In this document: piece after piece, positions 30,220-39,548 of the stretch
How positions within the stretch are numbered: position 1 is the first letter of the stretch
How the letters are laid out: each line of letters opens with the position of its first letter
Assembly: GCF_900589395.1 (NCBI RefSeq)
Contig: NZ_UUIS01000061.1
Coordinates: forward strand, 62,001 to 126,000
DNA length: 64,000 bases
Direction: 5' to 3'
Origin: Pseudomonas viridiflava
Lineage (GTDB): Bacteria; Pseudomonadota; Gammaproteobacteria; Pseudomonadales; Pseudomonadaceae
Translations under genes and position numbers: made by a program
Notes under the pieces: generated by a model
What the model was told of the DNA's origin: nothing
The model's input: only the letters and a program-made list of their open reading frames with translations
The model's database searches: none

Positions 30220-31692
30220 CTAACGCTTGTCGCGGCGTTTCTTGTCGGCTTTCTTGTGGTGCGACATCAGGCGGCGCTTCTTGTTGACCTGGCGGTCGGT
30301 CAGGGTGTTCTTGTTGCCCTCGTACGGGTTTTCACCGCCCTTGAACTCGATGCGGATCGGCGTACCGACCAGTTTCAGCACCCGGCGATAGGTGTTCTCA
30401 AGGTAGCGCACGTACGACTTGGGCACCGCATCGACCTGGTTGCCGTGGATCACGATGATCGGCGGGTTGGCGCCACCCAGGTGGGCATAGCGCAGCTTGA
30501 TGCGGCGGTTGTTGACCATGGGCGGCGCGTGGTCGCTGACGGCATCTTCGAGAATCTGCGTCAGGCGGCTGGTGGGCCAGCGGGTCACGGCCGACATGAA
30601 GGCGTTCTGCACCGACTTGTACAGGTTGCCCACGCCGGTGCCGTGCAGCGCCGAAATAAAGTGAATGTCGGCAAAGTCGACGAAGAACAGCCGGCGTTGC
30701 AGCTCGATCTTCACGAAGTCGCGCTCGCCCGGGGTCATGCCGTCCCACTTGTTCAGGGCGATGACCAGCGCGCGGCCGGACTCCAGGGCAAAGCCCAGCA
30801 GGTTCAAATCGTGGTCGACCACGCCTTCGCGCGAATCCATCACGAAGATCACCACGTTGGCGTCCTTGATGGCCTGCAACGTCTTGACCACCGAGAACTT
30901 CTCGACTTCCTCATGGATCTTGCCGCGCTTGCGCACCCCGGCCGTGTCGATCAGGGTGTACTTCTCTTCGTTGCGCTCGAACGGAATGTAGATGCTGTCG
31001 CGCGTGGTGCCGGGCTGGTCGTAGACGATGACCCGGTCTTCACCGAGCATGCGGTTGACCAGGGTCGACTTGCCGACGTTCGGGCGACCGATGATGGCGA
31101 TCTTGATGCCATCCTTTTCGCTCGGGCCTGGAATGCGCTTGGCTTCCTGGCCTTCAGCGACTTCTTCGACGCCTTCAGGGTCAATGACTTCCTGCTCATC
31201 CCATTCCAGGTCCTTGAGCACCAGGTCCAGCATCTGGGTGATGCCGCGACCATGCGCGCCGGCCACCGGAATGGCATCGCCCAGGCCCATGGGACTGAAT
31301 TCTGCGCGTGCCAGGTTTTCGTCGATGTTGTCGATCTTGTTGGCAATCACGAAGCTGCGCTTGTTGCGCTTGCGCAAGTGCTCGCCAATCATCTGGTCGG
31401 CGGCGGTGTAGCCGGCCTTGGCATCCACCAGAAACAGCACGACATCGGCTTCTTCGATGGCCATCAGCGACTGCTCGGCCATCTTTTCATCCATGCCATG
31501 TTCGTCACCGGAGATACCACCGGTGTCGATCAGGATGTAAGAATGCCCCTGCCATTTCGCCTCTCCGTATTGGCGATCACGGGTCAGACCGGACAGGTCG
31601 CCAACGATGGCGTCCCGGGATCTGGTCAGGCGGTTGAACATGGTGGACTTGCCGACGTTCGGTCGGCCCACCAGGGCGATTACGGGAACCAT
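30220..31692 (-). CDS. der: GTPase Der, 50S ribosome assembly
   Basis: This 490-aa protein has two tandem G domains followed by a KH-like domain. Both P-loops read Gly-Arg-Pro-Asn-Val-Gly-Lys-Ser-Thr, one at residues about 8-16 and one near residue 200. NKxD motifs are Asn-Lys-Ile-Asp and Asn-Lys-Trp-Asp. A highly basic C-terminus (Lys-Lys-Arg-Arg-Leu-Met-Ser-His-His-Lys-Lys) is typical. It associates with 50S subunits and is essential. ATG 31692 has GGAGAG upstream; an in-frame extension of four codons is unlikely. Confidence 0.97.
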   Translation of the reverse strand: MVPVIALVGRPNVGKSTMFNRLTRSRDAIVGDLSGLTRDRQYGEAKWQGHSYILIDTGGISGDEHGMDEKMAEQSLMAIEEADVVLFLVDAKAGYTAADQMIGEHLRKRNKRSFVIANKIDNIDENLARAEFSPMGLGDAIPVAGAHGRGITQMLDLVLKDLEWDEQEVIDPEGVEEVAEGQEAKRIPGPSEKDGIKIAIIGRPNVGKSTLVNRMLGEDRVIVYDQPGTTRDSIYIPFERNEEKYTLIDTAGVRKRGKIHEEVEKFSVVKTLQAIKDANVVIFVMDSREGVVDHDLNLLGFALESGRALVIALNKWDGMTPGERDFVKIELQRRLFFVDFADIHFISALHGTGVGNLYKSVQNAFMSAVTRWPTSRLTQILEDAVSDHAPPMVNNRRIKLRYAHLGGANPPIIVIHGNQVDAVPKSYVRYLENTYRRVLKLVGTPIRIEFKGGENPYEGNKNTLTDRQVNKKRRLMSHHKKADKKRRDKR

Positions 31693-31720
31693 GCGGCTCT
31701 CCACTACGTTATTTCAGAAA

Positions 31721-31747
31721 ATACAAAAGCCGCTGCGGGGCAGCGGC
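31721..31747 (-). terminator. Rho-independent terminator between bamB and der
   Basis: On the minus strand GCCGCTG pairs with CAGCGGC over a short loop, followed by TTTTGTATTTT. It lies within the 137-bp bamB-der gap and so may separate or attenuate the two transcripts. Confidence 0.75.
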
Positions 31748-31829
31748 CAGAGTGCGAAACAGCCCCCGAAGGGTCTGCTGCCCTGCGCAAACAAGGCAGG
31801 CCGGAGCGATCAGCCCCGACCCGGTCCAA

Positions 31830-32984
31830 TCATTGCTTGATGGTCAGGGCTTCGAGCTTGCCACTGTTGCCATACACATAAATCATGTCACCGACCACCA
31901 GCGGACGGGCCCGCAGGCCGTCGCTGTCGATACGCTCGCGGGCCACGAAGCGACCATCGACCTGGCTGAGCAGGTGCAGGTAACCCTCAAGGTCTCCTAC
32001 GGCCACGTAGCTGGAAAACACTTCCGGCGCGCTCAACTGGCGACGTGCCAGCGACTCGTTGCCCCACAGCGCCGAAGACGAACGCTCGTCGACGCCTTCG
32101 ACCGTGCCATTGGCCAGGCTGACATAGACGCTGCCAAAACCTTGCGCCACACCGGCATAGCTGGAAGCGTCACGCTGCCACAGCACCCGGCCGCTATCGA
32201 GGTCCAGACCGGCAACGCGGCCCTGGTAGCTGGCGACGTACAAGGTGCCGCCGGACAGCAGCAGGCCACCGTCGATGTCCACGACCCGCTCCAGTTCCGA
32301 ACGGCCTTGCGGGATGGCAATGCGCTGCTCCCACACCGGAACACCATTGCTGATGTCCAGGGCCACGACCTTGCCGGTCGACAGGCCGGCAATCGCCAGG
32401 CGGTTGGTGACGATCGGAGCGCTGGTGCCACGCAAGGTCAGGACGGCAGGTGTACTTTCGTAGATCCAGCGCTGGGCGCCCGTGTAGGCATCCAGGCCAA
32501 TGACGCGGTCGTCCTGGGTCTGTACCACCACCACGTCGCCGTTGTTGGCCGGCGGTGCCAGCACTTCGCTGCTGACCTTGGCGCGCCACTTCTCTTCGCC
32601 GGTGCTCGAATCCAGCGCGACCACCTCGCCACGGATGGTGCCGATGGTCAGTACGCCGTAACCGACGCCGACCGCGCCGGACACCGGCAGGTCGAGATCC
32701 TTTTCCCAGAGCTTGTCGCCGGTCAGGCGGTCCAGGGCTACGACTTCACCGGTGACGTCGGCCGCATAGATGCGGTCGCCGTCGATAGCCGGCACCAGCA
32801 TGTTCCAGGTTTCACCCTGGCCGTCGCCGACCGAGTGGCTCCAGACCTTCTGCAGGTTCACTTCTTCCTTGAAATCGGTCAGTTCTGCCGGCGGCAGTTC
32901 CTTCTTGCTGTTGCTGCTGCAACCCACGGCCATCACGGCCAGGGCCAGCAATGCTGCATGTTTCCAACGAATCACGTCACGCAT
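31830..32984 (-). CDS. bamB: Outer-membrane assembly lipoprotein BamB
   Basis: This 384-aa lipoprotein of the BAM complex assembles beta-barrel proteins in the outer membrane. The signal peptide ends in a lipobox (Val-Met-Ala-Val-Gly-Cys22-Ser). The mature chain is an eight-bladed beta-propeller with repeated PQQ-like Trp-docking segments (for example Val-Val-Ala-Leu-Asp-x-x-Thr-Gly-x-x-Lys-Trp and Tyr-Val-Ala-Ser-Tyr-Gln-Gly-Arg). It overlaps the end of yfgM by 8 bp, in the conserved hisS-yfgM-bamB-der order. Confidence 0.96.
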   Translation of the reverse strand: MRDVIRWKHAALLALAVMAVGCSSNSKKELPPAELTDFKEEVNLQKVWSHSVGDGQGETWNMLVPAIDGDRIYAADVTGEVVALDRLTGDKLWEKDLDLPVSGAVGVGYGVLTIGTIRGEVVALDSSTGEEKWRAKVSSEVLAPPANNGDVVVVQTQDDRVIGLDAYTGAQRWIYESTPAVLTLRGTSAPIVTNRLAIAGLSTGKVVALDISNGVPVWEQRIAIPQGRSELERVVDIDGGLLLSGGTLYVASYQGRVAGLDLDSGRVLWQRDASSYAGVAQGFGSVYVSLANGTVEGVDERSSSALWGNESLARRQLSAPEVFSSYVAVGDLEGYLHLLSQVDGRFVARERIDSDGLRARPLVVGDMIYVYGNSGKLEALTIKQ

Positions 32985-33618
32985 CCCCTTTGGCCAGATC
33001 GTCGAGCTTCATTTGCAGGCCACCCACTGCGGCGTCTGGCGACAGTGCAGTCTTGGCCTTTTGGTAAGCAGCATGTGCCTCGTCGGTCCGACCCAACTGC
33101 ACCAGCAGGTCGCCCTTGAGTTCTTCGCGGCTGGCCAGGAACGCCTTGTCGGCATCGCCGTTGAGCAGCTTGAGCGCGTCTTCAGCCTTGTTCTGCGCCG
33201 CCAGGACACGGGCCAGGCGCTGACGCGCCAGTTCACCCAGCGTCGGATTGGCCGGCTTGTCGGTCACGCTCTTGAGCTCGGCAACGGCATCATCGAGCTT
33301 GCCGGTGTCGACTGCGACCTTGGCCACGAACAGGCTGGCGTACTGCGCGTAGGCGGTACCGCCGTATTCCTTCTTGAGCTTGCCGGCCACGTCGGCGACG
33401 CGTGCAGGATCGGCATCACCACTGGGCGTCAGCGCCGTTTCCAGCAACTGCTGGTACAGCACCGAGGCATTGGAGGCCTGCGTGGTCTGGTATTTTTTCC
33501 AGTACTGCCAGCCAAAGACCACGACCAGCGCCAGCAGACCACCCGTTACCAGGGGTTTGCCATTGCGCTGCCACCAGTCCTTCATTGCTGCCAGATCATC
33601 ATCTTCGCTACTCGACAC
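32977..33618 (-). CDS. yfgM: Ancillary SecYEG translocon subunit YfgM
   Basis: This 213-aa protein is anchored by one N-terminal membrane segment (residues about 20-38: Pro-Leu-Val-Thr-Gly-Gly-Leu-Leu-Ala-Leu-Val-Val). The rest is periplasmic TPR-like helices (Gly-Lys-Leu-Asp-Asp-Ala-Val-Ala-Glu-Leu, Arg-Gln-Arg-Leu-Ala-Arg-Val-Leu). In E. coli YfgM partners PpiD at the SecYEG exit and protects substrates. It is encoded between hisS and bamB as usual, with 42 bp to hisS. Confidence 0.92.
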   Translation of the reverse strand: MSSSEDDDLAAMKDWWQRNGKPLVTGGLLALVVVFGWQYWKKYQTTQASNASVLYQQLLETALTPSGDADPARVADVAGKLKKEYGGTAYAQYASLFVAKVAVDTGKLDDAVAELKSVTDKPANPTLGELARQRLARVLAAQNKAEDALKLLNGDADKAFLASREELKGDLLVQLGRTDEAHAAYQKAKTALSPDAAVGGLQMKLDDLAKGDA

Positions 33619-33660
33619 CCCAATACTCCTAATTCGTCGCTAATTCGGCTGTTTGACCGT

Positions 33661-34950
33661 TCAAGCCTGCGCCAGGCAGGCCGCCAGGTGCTCAGGCAGA
33701 GCGTCCCAGGCAATATTCTGTTGCTCGCCCTGCCCGCGCAGCGGCTTGACACCGATCTGCTGACCGGCCAGCTCTTCTTCACCCAGGATCAGAGCATACA
33801 GCGCGCCACTCTTGTCGGCTTTCTTGAACTGGCTTTTGAAGCTGCCGGCGCCGGCGTTGACCTGCAGACGCAACTCGGGCAGCCGGTCACGCACCTGTTC
33901 GCTCAGGGCCAGGGCGGCCAACTCAGCCGCTTCGCCAAAGGCGCAGAGGTAGACGTCGACCTGACGGGCGATGTCCTCTGGCACTTGTTCAAGGGTTTCA
34001 AGCAGCAGCACCAGGCGCTCGATGCCCATGGCAAAGCCGACGCCGGTGGTGGGCTTGCCGCCCATCTGCTCGACCAGGCCATCGTAGCGACCGCCCGCAC
34101 AGACCGTACCCTGGGCTCCGAGCTTGTCGGTGACCCATTCGAAAACGGTCTTGCTGTAGTAATCCAGGCCGCGCACCAGCTTGGGGTTGATCACGTACGC
34201 AATGCCGGCCGCGTCCAGGCGCGCCTTGAGGCCGTCGAAGTGAACACGCGACTCGTCGTCCAGGTAATCAGCCAGCTTCGGGGCGTCGACCAGCAGGGCC
34301 TGGGTGGCCTGGTCCTTGGTGTCGAGGATGCGCAGCGGGTTGCTTTTCAGGCGGCGCTGGCTGTCTTCGTCCAGTTGCTCGTGACGCGCCGAGAGGTACT
34401 CGACCAGCGCATCGCGATAACGCGCCCGGGCCTCGCTGGTGCCCAGGCTGTTGAGTTCGAGCTTGACCGCATCGCGCAAGCCCAGTTGGCCCCACAGGCG
34501 CCAGGTCAGTACGATCAGTTCGGCATCGATGTCCGGACCGTCGAGGTTGAAGACTTCGACACCGATCTGGTGGAACTGGCGATAACGGCCTTTCTGCGGA
34601 CGCTCGTGGCGAAACATCGGGCCGATGTACCAGAGTTTCTGCACCTGGCCACCGCCGGTGATGCCATGCTCGAGCACCGCACGCACGCAGGCGGCCGTAC
34701 CCTCGGGGCGCAGGGTGAGCGAGTCACCGTTGCGGTCGGCGAAGGTGTACATCTCTTTTTCGACGATATCGGTGACTTCGCCGATCGAGCGCTTGAACAG
34801 CTCGGTGAACTCGACGATCGGCATGCGGATCTGCCGATAGCCATAGTTGTCCAGCAACCGCGAGACCGTGCCTTCTAGATAGCGCCACAAGGGGGTCTGC
34901 TCAGGCAGGATGTCGTTCATGCCACGAATGGCTTGCAGAGACTTACTCAC
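33661..34950 (-). CDS. hisS: Histidyl-tRNA synthetase
   Basis: This 429-aa class II synthetase charges tRNA-His. Class II motif 2 is visible as Phe-Arg-His-Glu-Arg-Pro-Gln-Lys-Gly-Arg-Tyr-Arg-Gln-Phe-His-Gln. Histidine-binding motifs are Leu-Val-Arg-Gly-Leu-Asp-Tyr-Tyr and Cys-Ala-Gly-Gly-Arg-Tyr-Asp. The C-terminal anticodon-binding domain follows to Leu-Ala-Gln-Ala. ATG start and length are normal. It is 22 bp downstream of ispG and likely co-transcribed. Confidence 0.98.
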   Translation of the reverse strand: MSKSLQAIRGMNDILPEQTPLWRYLEGTVSRLLDNYGYRQIRMPIVEFTELFKRSIGEVTDIVEKEMYTFADRNGDSLTLRPEGTAACVRAVLEHGITGGGQVQKLWYIGPMFRHERPQKGRYRQFHQIGVEVFNLDGPDIDAELIVLTWRLWGQLGLRDAVKLELNSLGTSEARARYRDALVEYLSARHEQLDEDSQRRLKSNPLRILDTKDQATQALLVDAPKLADYLDDESRVHFDGLKARLDAAGIAYVINPKLVRGLDYYSKTVFEWVTDKLGAQGTVCAGGRYDGLVEQMGGKPTTGVGFAMGIERLVLLLETLEQVPEDIARQVDVYLCAFGEAAELAALALSEQVRDRLPELRLQVNAGAGSFKSQFKKADKSGALYALILGEEELAGQQIGVKPLRGQGEQQNIAWDALPEHLAACLAQA

Positions 34951-34972
34951 AAAAAATCCTTAGCAATCTGGG

Positions 34973-36082
34973 TTAGCCGCGCACGATGACCGAGGCGTCA
35001 GCTTGTACTTTCTCGGCGGCTTTCTCGCGAATCAGGCGCTCGAGCTCGGACACCAGGTTCTCGTTGCCCAGCTTCTGTGCCGGCTTGCCGTCGATGTAGA
35101 TCAGGTTCGGGGAGCCACCGGTCAGGCCGATGTGGGCCTCCTTGGCTTCACCCGGACCGTTGACCACACAACCAATGACGGCGACGTCCAGCGGCACCAG
35201 CAAATCCTCGAGACGGTTTTCAAGCTCGTTCATGGTCTTGACCACATCAAAGTTCTGCCGCGAGCAGCTCGGGCAGGCAATGAAGTTGATGCCGCGCGAG
35301 CGCAGGTGCAGCGACTTGAGGATGTCGTAACCGACCTTGACCTCTTCGACCGGATCGGCCGCCAGAGAGATGCGGATAGTATCGCCAATGCCTTCGGCGA
35401 GCAGCATACCCAGGCCCACGGCGGATTTCACCGTGCCCGAGCGCAGGCCGCCGGCTTCGGTGATGCCCAGGTGCAGGGGCTGGACGATCTGCCGGGCCAG
35501 CTGGCGATAGGCTTCGACGGCCATGAACACGTCCGAGGCCTTGACGCTGACCTTGAAGTCCTGGAAATCCAGGCGATCGAGGTGCTCGACATGGCGCAGC
35601 GCCGACTCGACCAGGGCTTCAGGCGTAGGCTCGCCGTACTTTTTCTGCAGGTCTTTTTCCAGGGAGCCGGCGTTGACGCCGATCCGGATCGGGATGCCGC
35701 GGTCACGTGCGGCATCGACCACCGCCCTGACCCGGTCTTCGCGACCGATGTTGCCGGGGTTGATGCGCAGGCAGTCGACGCCCAGCTCAGCCACGCGCAG
35801 GGCGATCTTGTAGTCGAAGTGAATGTCGGCGACCAGCGGCACCTTGACCAGTTGCTTGATCCGGCCGAAGGCTTCTGCGGCGTCCATGTCGGGTACAGAA
35901 ACCCGCACGATGTCGACGCCGGCGGCTTCAAGGCGGTTGATCTGGGCGACGGTGGCGGCGACATCGTTGGTGTCGCTGTTGGTCATGCTCTGTACGGCGA
36001 TCGGAGCATCGCCACCGACCGGCACAGACCCGACCCAGATCTTGCGCGACTCTCGACGTTTAATGGGGGAATGGCCGTGCAT
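34973..36082 (-). CDS. ispG: 4-hydroxy-3-methylbut-2-enyl diphosphate synthase (flavodoxin type)
   Basis: This 369-aa enzyme carries out the penultimate step of the MEP isoprenoid pathway, reducing MEcPP to HMBPP with a 4Fe-4S cluster. The cluster Cys residues appear in Ile-Ala-Cys-Pro-Ser-Cys-Ser-Arg and Val-Ile-Gly-Cys-Val-Val-Asn-Gly-Pro-Gly-Glu, and the TIM-barrel N-terminus begins Pro-Ile-Lys-Arg-Arg-Glu-Ser-Arg. Length is typical of the short proteobacterial form. It lies 3 bp after rodZ and 22 bp before hisS. Confidence 0.98.
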   Translation of the reverse strand: MHGHSPIKRRESRKIWVGSVPVGGDAPIAVQSMTNSDTNDVAATVAQINRLEAAGVDIVRVSVPDMDAAEAFGRIKQLVKVPLVADIHFDYKIALRVAELGVDCLRINPGNIGREDRVRAVVDAARDRGIPIRIGVNAGSLEKDLQKKYGEPTPEALVESALRHVEHLDRLDFQDFKVSVKASDVFMAVEAYRQLARQIVQPLHLGITEAGGLRSGTVKSAVGLGMLLAEGIGDTIRISLAADPVEEVKVGYDILKSLHLRSRGINFIACPSCSRQNFDVVKTMNELENRLEDLLVPLDVAVIGCVVNGPGEAKEAHIGLTGGSPNLIYIDGKPAQKLGNENLVSELERLIREKAAEKVQADASVIVRG

Positions 36083-36085
36083 GAC

Positions 36086-37057
36086 TTATTGCCCTAGTTT
36101 CAGGCGAGCAGTTTCGCCTGTGGTAAATGGAGCCACATCGACAGGCTGCCCGTTATAGCTGACTTCGGCGCCACGCGCGTAGCCAAGGCGCAACGAAAGC
36201 GGCGGCTTGCCGCTGACTTCGAGGGTATCGCCCTTGAGCTTGAGGCCGCTGGACAGCACTTTGCCGTTGGCATCGGTCACCTGGGCCCAGCAGTTGGCGA
36301 CAAACTTGACGCTGACACGGCCGGAGCCGGGCAGGATGGGCGTAATAGGCTCGGAGGTCGCGGCAATCGGAGCCGGTGGCGCCGCGCTGGCCGGAGCACT
36401 GGAGGCTGGCGAAGTAGCGTTGTTGGCCGCGGCCGGCACCGCAGGTGCAGGCGCGACAGCGGCGGTGTCGTTGCCCGGCGTCGACGGCGTCAGCGGCAAG
36501 GGTGAGCTGTTACCGGGGGTGGTCGACGGCGCAGGCGTTTCGGCCGCAGGTTCGTCCAGTTGATGGATCTGGGTGGTGCCGTCGGCACTTTCGACCTCGA
36601 CATGTTCAAGGTTCAGCCCGGCCACGTCCTTGCCGCGCAACGAACCCTGGTCCTGCCACCAGAGGAAACCGCCACCGACCAGGACCAGCAGCAACAGCAG
36701 GCTGACAATGCGCAGAATGTTGTGCGACAGCCGCACAGGCTCCTCGATACGGCCCAGCGCGTGCACTTCGCTGCCTTTGCCGTCAGTGCCGGTGTACTGG
36801 TCGAACTGGGCAACCAGTGCCGCCTGGTCCAGCTCGAGCAGCTTGGCGTAGGCACGGACATAGCCGCGGGCGAAGGTGTGCCCGGGCAGCTTGTCGAACG
36901 CGCCATTTTCAAGGTGAGCCAGGGAACCGGCGGTGAGGTTGAGCCTCGTGGCCACATCAGGCAGCGACCAGTTCTGGCGCTCACGGGCCTGGCGCAGGGT
37001 TTCCCCTGGATTCATACCATTGCCTGTTACAACTTCGGGATGCGCCGCTTTCATCAT
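36086..37057 (-). CDS. rodZ: Cell-shape protein RodZ
   Basis: This 323-aa bitopic membrane protein helps place MreB and set rod shape. Residues about 17-85 are an Xre-like HTH (Leu-Arg-Gln-Ala-Arg-Glu-Arg-Gln-Asn-Trp-Ser-Leu-Pro-Asp-Val-Ala). A membrane segment is at about 113-130 (Leu-Leu-Leu-Leu-Val-Leu-Val-Gly-Gly-Gly). A Pro/Ala/Thr-rich linker and the DUF4115 periplasmic domain follow. ATG 37057 overlaps the pilF stop (ATGATG with TGA inside), so coupling is likely; the second ATG at 37054 is an alternative. Confidence 0.95.
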   Translation of the reverse strand: MMKAAHPEVVTGNGMNPGETLRQARERQNWSLPDVATRLNLTAGSLAHLENGAFDKLPGHTFARGYVRAYAKLLELDQAALVAQFDQYTGTDGKGSEVHALGRIEEPVRLSHNILRIVSLLLLLVLVGGGFLWWQDQGSLRGKDVAGLNLEHVEVESADGTTQIHQLDEPAAETPAPSTTPGNSSPLPLTPSTPGNDTAAVAPAPAVPAAANNATSPASSAPASAAPPAPIAATSEPITPILPGSGRVSVKFVANCWAQVTDANGKVLSSGLKLKGDTLEVSGKPPLSLRLGYARGAEVSYNGQPVDVAPFTTGETARLKLGQ

Positions 37058-37812
37058 TGCTCCGACAGGTATTGCTGATATTCCGGCGTACCGGGATAGA
37101 GTCTTTTCAACTGCAACCCGTAACTGGCTGCGGTGTTACGGTCCTGGTGGATCCTGGCCAGGCGTATGCCAAGCAACAGGCTCCGGGCGTTCTGCTCGCT
37201 GACCTGACTGAAGCGGTCATAGTAATCACGCGAGGGCACATATTGCCTGTCTTCGTAGGACAACTCAGCCATTTCCAGCAATGCCCGTGGCTGGCTACGG
37301 TTCAGGCGCAAGGCACGGGTAAAGAATTCACGCGCCTGTTCACGCTCGCCCAGCTTCTGCGCCGTCATGCCCAGGCTTTCGAAGACGCGCGAGCGCTCAG
37401 GATACAGATTGTCGGCCGCCGCTTGTTCAAAACGTGCGTAGGCTTCCTTGTAGCGTTGTTGCTCGTACAGAAAGCTGCCGTAGTTGTTGACGATACGGGC
37501 ATCGTCCTTGCTGGCGGCAATGGCCTTGAGGTAGTACTGATCAGCCAGTTCCGGCTCCATTTCGGTCTGGAACACCAACGCCAGTGCGGCGTTGGCATCC
37601 GGATCGTTGCGGTCCAGCTCGAGGGCTTTCTTCAAGGGCACCTTGGCGCGCTCGGTCTGGCCTTGCTGAAAGTACCCCAGGCCCAACTGCACGTAGGCCT
37701 TGCGCGCCTGGTCACGGCCCTTGCTGGTGGTCAGAGGGTCGACATCGCCCGATGTCACGCAGCCAGCCAGCAAGAAGGCGAAACTCAACAGCAACGAAGC
37801 GCGCACAGACAT
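37054..37812 (-). CDS. pilF: Type IV pilus biogenesis lipoprotein PilF (PilW)
   Basis: This 252-aa outer-membrane lipoprotein is the pilotin that localises and assembles the PilQ secretin. The signal ends at Leu-Leu-Ala-Gly-Cys18. Six TPR units follow (for example Gln-Gly-Gln-Thr-Glu-Arg-Ala-Lys-Val-Pro-Leu-Lys-Lys-Ala-Leu-Glu-Leu-Asp). The stop overlaps the rodZ start by 4 bp, and rlmN is 32 bp upstream, the conserved order. Confidence 0.95.
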   Translation of the reverse strand: MSVRASLLLSFAFLLAGCVTSGDVDPLTTSKGRDQARKAYVQLGLGYFQQGQTERAKVPLKKALELDRNDPDANAALALVFQTEMEPELADQYYLKAIAASKDDARIVNNYGSFLYEQQRYKEAYARFEQAAADNLYPERSRVFESLGMTAQKLGEREQAREFFTRALRLNRSQPRALLEMAELSYEDRQYVPSRDYYDRFSQVSEQNARSLLLGIRLARIHQDRNTAASYGLQLKRLYPGTPEYQQYLSEQ

Positions 37813-37844
37813 AGGGTCCCTCTCGGTCAGGTTCGCATTCGAAT

Positions 37845-38987
37845 TCAGGAGGCGGCGCTGTGTCCCTGCGCGGCGTCGGCACCGGCTTCGCGAACCGCGA
37901 TGTAGCGTTCGCTGCGTCGCGTGCGGTCCATGACCTGGCCGACCAGTTGCCCGCAGGCTGCGTCGATGTCTTCACCACGGGTGGTGCGCACGGTCACGTT
38001 ATAGCCGGCCTGGTGCAGCATGTCCTGGAAACGGCGAATGGCGTTGTTGCTCGGACGCTCATAGCCGGAGTGCGGAAACGGGTTGAACGGGATGAGATTG
38101 ATCTTGCAAGGGGTGTCCTTGAGCAACTCGATCATCTCGCTGGCGTGCGCCGGCTGGTCGTTGATGTCCTTGAGCAGGGTGTATTCGACGGTCAGCACAC
38201 GCTTTTCGCCCAGCGTCGCCATGTAGCGGCGGCAGGACTCGAGCAGCATCTTCAATGGGTATTTCTTGTTGATCGGCACCAGCGTGTTGCGCAACTCATC
38301 GTTGGGCGCATGCAGCGACAGGGCCAGGGACACGTCGATGTGCTGGGCCAGCACGTCGATCATCGGCACCACGCCGGAAGTGGACAGGGTCACCCGGCGC
38401 TTGGAAATACCGTAGCCCAGGTCGTCCATCATCAGGTGCATGGCGGCCACGACGTTGTCGAAATTGAGCAGCGGTTCACCCATGCCCATCATCACCACGT
38501 TGGTGATGGCACGGTCGACGGTCGCCGGAACACTGCCAAAGGATTTGTTGGCAATCCACACCTGGCCGATGACTTCGGCGGCGGTGAGGTTGCTGTTGAA
38601 GCCTTGCTTGCCGGTGGAGCAGAAACTGCAATCCAGGGCACAGCCTGCCTGGGACGAAACGCACAAGGTGCCACGTTTGCCCTGGGGAATATAGACGGTC
38701 TCGACACAGCTGCCGGACGCCACGCGGACCACCCACTTGCGGGTGCCGTCGGTGGAAATGTCTTCGCTGACCACTTCGGGGCCGCGAATCTCGGAGCAGG
38801 CCTTGAGCTTTTCGCGCAAGGCCTTGCCGACATTGGTCATGGCGTCGAAATCATCGACGCCAAAGTGGTGAATCCACTTCATGACCTGACCGGCACGGAA
38901 GCGTTTCTCCCCGATTGACTCGAAGAATTTTTCCATTTCCGGCTGAGTCAGACCCAGCAGGTTGGTTTTACCAGTCGTCACGATCAT
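37845..38987 (-). CDS. rlmN: Dual-specificity rRNA/tRNA methyltransferase RlmN (23S A2503, tRNA A37)
   Basis: This 380-aa radical-SAM enzyme methylates C2 of adenosine through a Cys-methyl intermediate. The 4Fe-4S motif is Gly-Cys-Ala-Leu-Asp-Cys-Ser-Phe-Cys-Ser-Thr-Gly (CxxxCxxC). The second catalytic Cys is in Ala-Ala-Cys-Gly-Gln-Leu-Val-Gly near residue 355. The Met-Gly-Met-Gly-Glu-Pro-Leu-Leu-Asn SAM motif is present. It is the first gene of rlmN-pilF-rodZ-ispG-hisS, 29 bp after ndk. Confidence 0.97.
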   Translation of the reverse strand: MIVTTGKTNLLGLTQPEMEKFFESIGEKRFRAGQVMKWIHHFGVDDFDAMTNVGKALREKLKACSEIRGPEVVSEDISTDGTRKWVVRVASGSCVETVYIPQGKRGTLCVSSQAGCALDCSFCSTGKQGFNSNLTAAEVIGQVWIANKSFGSVPATVDRAITNVVMMGMGEPLLNFDNVVAAMHLMMDDLGYGISKRRVTLSTSGVVPMIDVLAQHIDVSLALSLHAPNDELRNTLVPINKKYPLKMLLESCRRYMATLGEKRVLTVEYTLLKDINDQPAHASEMIELLKDTPCKINLIPFNPFPHSGYERPSNNAIRRFQDMLHQAGYNVTVRTTRGEDIDAACGQLVGQVMDRTRRSERYIAVREAGADAAQGHSAAS

Positions 38988-39016
38988 GAATTCACCCTTC
39001 GCTCGTCGGCCGTAGC

Positions 39017-39442
39017 TTAGCGAGCGGTTACTTCGGTAGCAGCGAAAAAGTAAGCGATTTCGCGAGCAGCAGCGGCTTCGGAGTCCGAACCATGAACGGC
39101 GTTGGCGTCGATGGACTCGGCGAAATCAGCACGGATAGTGCCGGCAGCAGCTTCTTTAGGGTTGGTAGCGCCCATCAGCTCGCGGTTCAGAGCGATGGCG
39201 TTCTCGCCTTCCAGAACCTGAACGACAACAGGACCGGAGGTCATGAAGGCAACCAGGTCAGCGAAGAAACCGCGCTGGCTGTGCTCGGCGTAGAAGCCTT
39301 CGGCCTCGGCCTTGGACAGTTGCTTGATTTTCGAAGCGACGATGCGCAGGCCAGCGTCTTCGAAGCGAGTGGTGATCTTGCCGATCACGTTCTTGGCAAC
39401 GGCGTCAGGCTTGATGATCGAGAAAGTGCGTTGAACAGCCAT
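39017..39442 (-). CDS. ndk: Nucleoside diphosphate kinase
   Basis: This 141-aa enzyme balances NTP and dNTP pools by a phospho-histidine mechanism. Catalytic His lies in Asn-Ala-Val-His-Gly-Ser-Asp-Ser near residue 117, and the N-terminal Arg-Thr-Phe-Ser-Ile-Ile-Lys-Pro-Asp-Ala is universal. Start is ATG 39442 with an AGTTTCAC context. A terminator separates it from iscX, so it begins its own transcript. Confidence 0.98.
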   Translation of the reverse strand: MAVQRTFSIIKPDAVAKNVIGKITTRFEDAGLRIVASKIKQLSKAEAEGFYAEHSQRGFFADLVAFMTSGPVVVQVLEGENAIALNRELMGATNPKEAAAGTIRADFAESIDANAVHGSDSEAAAAREIAYFFAATEVTAR

Positions 39443-39472
39443 GGTGAAACTCCAGAAGCAGAAATTAAATCG

Positions 39473-39503
39473 AAAAATTAAACCCGCGAATTATACGCGG
39501 GTT
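39473..39503 (-). terminator. Terminator of the isc operon
   Basis: On the minus strand AACCCGCG pairs with CGCGGGTT over a 7-base loop and is followed by TAATTTTT. It sits between iscX (ending 39549) and ndk. Confidence 0.85.
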
Positions 39504-39548
39504 CAAGAGTATTGCCTAACTTGGTTGCGTTACAGAGGCTGACAGATG